Part shown: positions 62,524-64,000 of the stretch, piece after piece
How the letters are laid out: every line of letters begins with the position of its first letter
How positions within the stretch are numbered: the stretch's first letter is position 1
NCBI RefSeq assembly: GCF_035818615.1
Contig: NZ_JAYKZY010000002.1
Location: 3,164,501 to 3,228,500, forward strand
Reading direction: 5' to 3'
Source: Sphingobium sp. CR2-8
GTDB lineage: Bacteria > Pseudomonadota > Alphaproteobacteria > Sphingomonadales > Sphingomonadaceae
DNA: 64,000 nucleotides
Position numbers and translations under genes: made by a program
Notes under the pieces: generated by a model
The model's database searches: none
What the model was told of the DNA's origin: nothing
The model's input: the letters and a program-made list of their open reading frames with translations, nothing else

Positions 62524-63132
62524 TCACTTCGACGCCTTCCGCAGCGCGAGCCGCACCAGCGCGTCGAGGCTGGCGCCTTCGCCCAAATCCTCTTCGGCCG
62601 CAGCGACGGCGACGCTGGCCTCATGCGGTTTGAAGCCGAGATTCTGGAGCGCGGACAGGGCATCGGCGGCGAAGCTGCCGACTGGCATCGCCACCACGCC
62701 GCCCACGCCGATCGGGCTGCCCACGGGGGCTGCGCCGATCTTGTCCTTCAGTTCGTTGACGATGCGCTGGGCCAGTTTCGGCCCCACCCCGTTCGCCCGC
62801 GCGATCATCGCCTTGTCCCCCATGGCGACGGCGCGATGCAGGTCATGCGGCTCCAGCGCGGACAGGATCGCCAGTGCGACGCGCGATCCGACGCCCTGCA
62901 CATGGGTCAGCAGCCGATACCAGTCGCGTTCGTCGGCGCGGGCGAAGCCGACCAGCCGGATCGAATCGGCCGCCACCAGCATTTCGGTATGGATCGTCAC
63001 CGCTTCGCCGACTGGCCCCAACGCGGCGAGCGTGCGCGACGACGCACCGACCAGATAGCCCACGCCGCCCACATCGATGATGGCATGGTCGATGCCGGTG
63101 CTGTCCAGCAGCCCTTTGAGTTTCGCGATCAT
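62524..63132 (-). CDS. ruvA: Holliday junction DNA-binding protein
   Basis: Tetrameric junction-binding partner of RuvB. 202 residues: [49 protein letters not shown] and [20 protein letters not shown] (the two helix-hairpin-helix motifs), and the C-terminal RuvB-binding part [15 protein letters not shown]. ruvC is not in the 140 bases upstream, where a divergent gene begins. Confidence 0.98.
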   Translation of the reverse strand: MIAKLKGLLDSTGIDHAIIDVGGVGYLVGASSRTLAALGPVGEAVTIHTEMLVAADSIRLVGFARADERDWYRLLTHVQGVGSRVALAILSALEPHDLHRAVAMGDKAMIARANGVGPKLAQRIVNELKDKIGAAPVGSPIGVGGVVAMPVGSFAADALSALQNLGFKPHEASVAVAAAEEDLGEGASLDALVRLALRKASK

Positions 63133-63272
63133 CTGCCCCGTCTTTCGGCGTTGGCGCCTTTGGTCATGGTCTGTTCTTTACAGGCTCATACGCGGCGCGC
63201 CAGTCAAAAGCGCGGCACCTTTTCCCGGCCCAAGCGTAATGCAGCCACTTCCCCCTGCAAGGACGAGACTGA

Positions 63273-63848
63273 ATGTTGATGACCGCGCCGATGCTTTCGC
63301 CAAAGGATTTCGAATTTCCCGCGATCATGCTGTCGGGCGTGGTCGATCATGGCATGTATCTGCATTTCAAAAACTGCCTGTCCACCGCGCCCCAGCAGGG
63401 GCTGGTCGTCGTGGAACTGGCGACATTGGGCGGCGACCCTGAAATCGCCCGCCTGATGGGCGAAGATATCCGGTTCCATTCGGAGCTTTATCCCGATCGT
63501 CGGCTGGTTTTCATGGGGCGCACGGCGGTCTATTCGGCGGGCGCGACCTTCATGAGTTTCTTCGCGACCGAGAATCGCTATCTGACGCGCGGCACGCGGT
63601 TGATGATCCATGAGCGCATCATTACCAAGAATATCCATCTGGCCGGGCCGCTATCAACCTGTATCGCCACGTTGAAGGCGACCTTGAACGAAATTGAATC
63701 GTCGATCGTGATCCAGAATGAGGGGTTCCAGAATCTGATCCTGGGATCGGACGTGACGATGGACGAACTGCTGCTTAAAGCGCCGGAAAACTGGTATCTG
63801 GAAGCCAATGAGGCGCAGGCGCGCGGATTGATCGCCGCAGTGCTGTAA
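63273..63848 (+). CDS. ClpP/crotonase-fold hydrolase
   Basis: Protein of 191 residues with a ClpP-like fold: LVVVELATLGGDPEIARLMG, then FMGRTAVYSAGATFMSFFA with a probable nucleophile Ser, and TRGTRLMIHERI with a probable His, in the same order as ClpP-type serine peptidases (strand-S-helix, then H). The usual ClpP sequence around them is not conserved. Function unknown. AAGGA precedes the ATG; the gene diverges from ruvA. Confidence 0.72.
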   Translation: MLMTAPMLSPKDFEFPAIMLSGVVDHGMYLHFKNCLSTAPQQGLVVVELATLGGDPEIARLMGEDIRFHSELYPDRRLVFMGRTAVYSAGATFMSFFATENRYLTRGTRLMIHERIITKNIHLAGPLSTCIATLKATLNEIESSIVIQNEGFQNLILGSDVTMDELLLKAPENWYLEANEAQARGLIAAVL

Positions 63849-63879
63849 GGACTTGAACAGCGGCGATTTTGCGCCTTTG

Positions 63880-64000
63880 ATGCCGGTGATGCGCACTTCG
63901 CCCCTCTTCCCCTGGCGCTATGGCATGTTCCTGGCTTTGCTGGGGACCATCGCGCCGTTGGCGTTGCTGCTGCCATGGCATGAAGCGGTGATGGCGGGGT
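63880..64000 (+). CDS. Membrane protein, partial (cut by window edge)
   Basis: The last 121 bases open a frame with a hydrophobic helix (RYGMFLALLGTIAPLALLLP) after a short basic start. It is presumably the beginning of an inner-membrane protein. A TTG at 63853 is an alternative start. Too little is visible for a family call. Confidence 0.45.
   Translation, partial: MPVMRTSPLFPWRYGMFLALLGTIAPLALLLPWHEAVMAG

Overview
The window is GC-rich alphaproteobacterial chromosome, most likely from a sphingomonad (Sphingobium/Sphingomonas type). The order rpmF-plsX-fabH-ihfA-merR, the DUF3617 and DUF2171 proteins, class Ia nrdA/nrdB, a class I fumarase and frequent 4-bp gene overlaps all fit. The genus call is an inference from gene content.

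1-17.1 kb: an almost complete non-flagellar type III secretion system. A leftward operon encodes the export gate and C-ring (sctU, a FliO-like protein, sctQ in two parts, sctR, sctS, sctT, which runs off the left edge). A rightward operon encodes a lytic transglycosylase, sctV, the secretin sctC, sctD, a candidate needle sctF, rod sctI, lipoprotein sctJ, sctK, sctL, the ATPase sctN, sctO and sctP. It ends with a large LysM-muramidase without a signal peptide and an overlapping lipoprotein gene, which may be a secreted cell-wall enzyme and its protector. No translocators or chaperones were seen.

17.2-28.9 kb: a visibly AT-richer island inserted at the 3' end of tRNA-Leu(CAG). An imperfect copy of the tRNA 3' end (17855-17876) marks the far end, and beyond it lies a dead integrase from an older tandem element. 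Cargo: a hypothetical protein, a nucleotidyltransferase-HEPN protein, three iteron-like repeats, an excisionase-like HTH protein, then a seven-gene module. In the module, MazG-like and uracil-DNA-glycosylase-like genes run right. Facing them is an operon of a small acidic protein, XRE regulator, ImmA/IrrE metallopeptidase fused to a chagasin-like inhibitor domain, papain-like protease and thymidylate-synthase-like protein. The two arms share a stop-codon overlap. This is the best candidate for an undescribed, probably defensive or stress-triggered, system.

28.9-64 kb: mostly housekeeping. It holds gloA-gloB, the rpmF/fatty-acid/IHF operon, an Rrf2 regulator, ridA-arsC-glpQ, nrdA/nrdB, fumarase, uvrB, an acyl-CoA ligase, and ruvA and ruvB. 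Small accessory items are a nuclease toxin with an immunity-like partner (55.4-56.4 kb), a DUF2442/DUF4160 pair, and a GIY-YIG gene between inverted palindromic repeats that separates ruvA from ruvB.

Four genes (sctU, the island integrase, the DUF4160 gene, a glutathione transferase) are each broken by the apparent loss of one base in a homopolymer run. In every case adding one base restores a full-length family member. Sequencing error is therefore a serious alternative to real inactivation.
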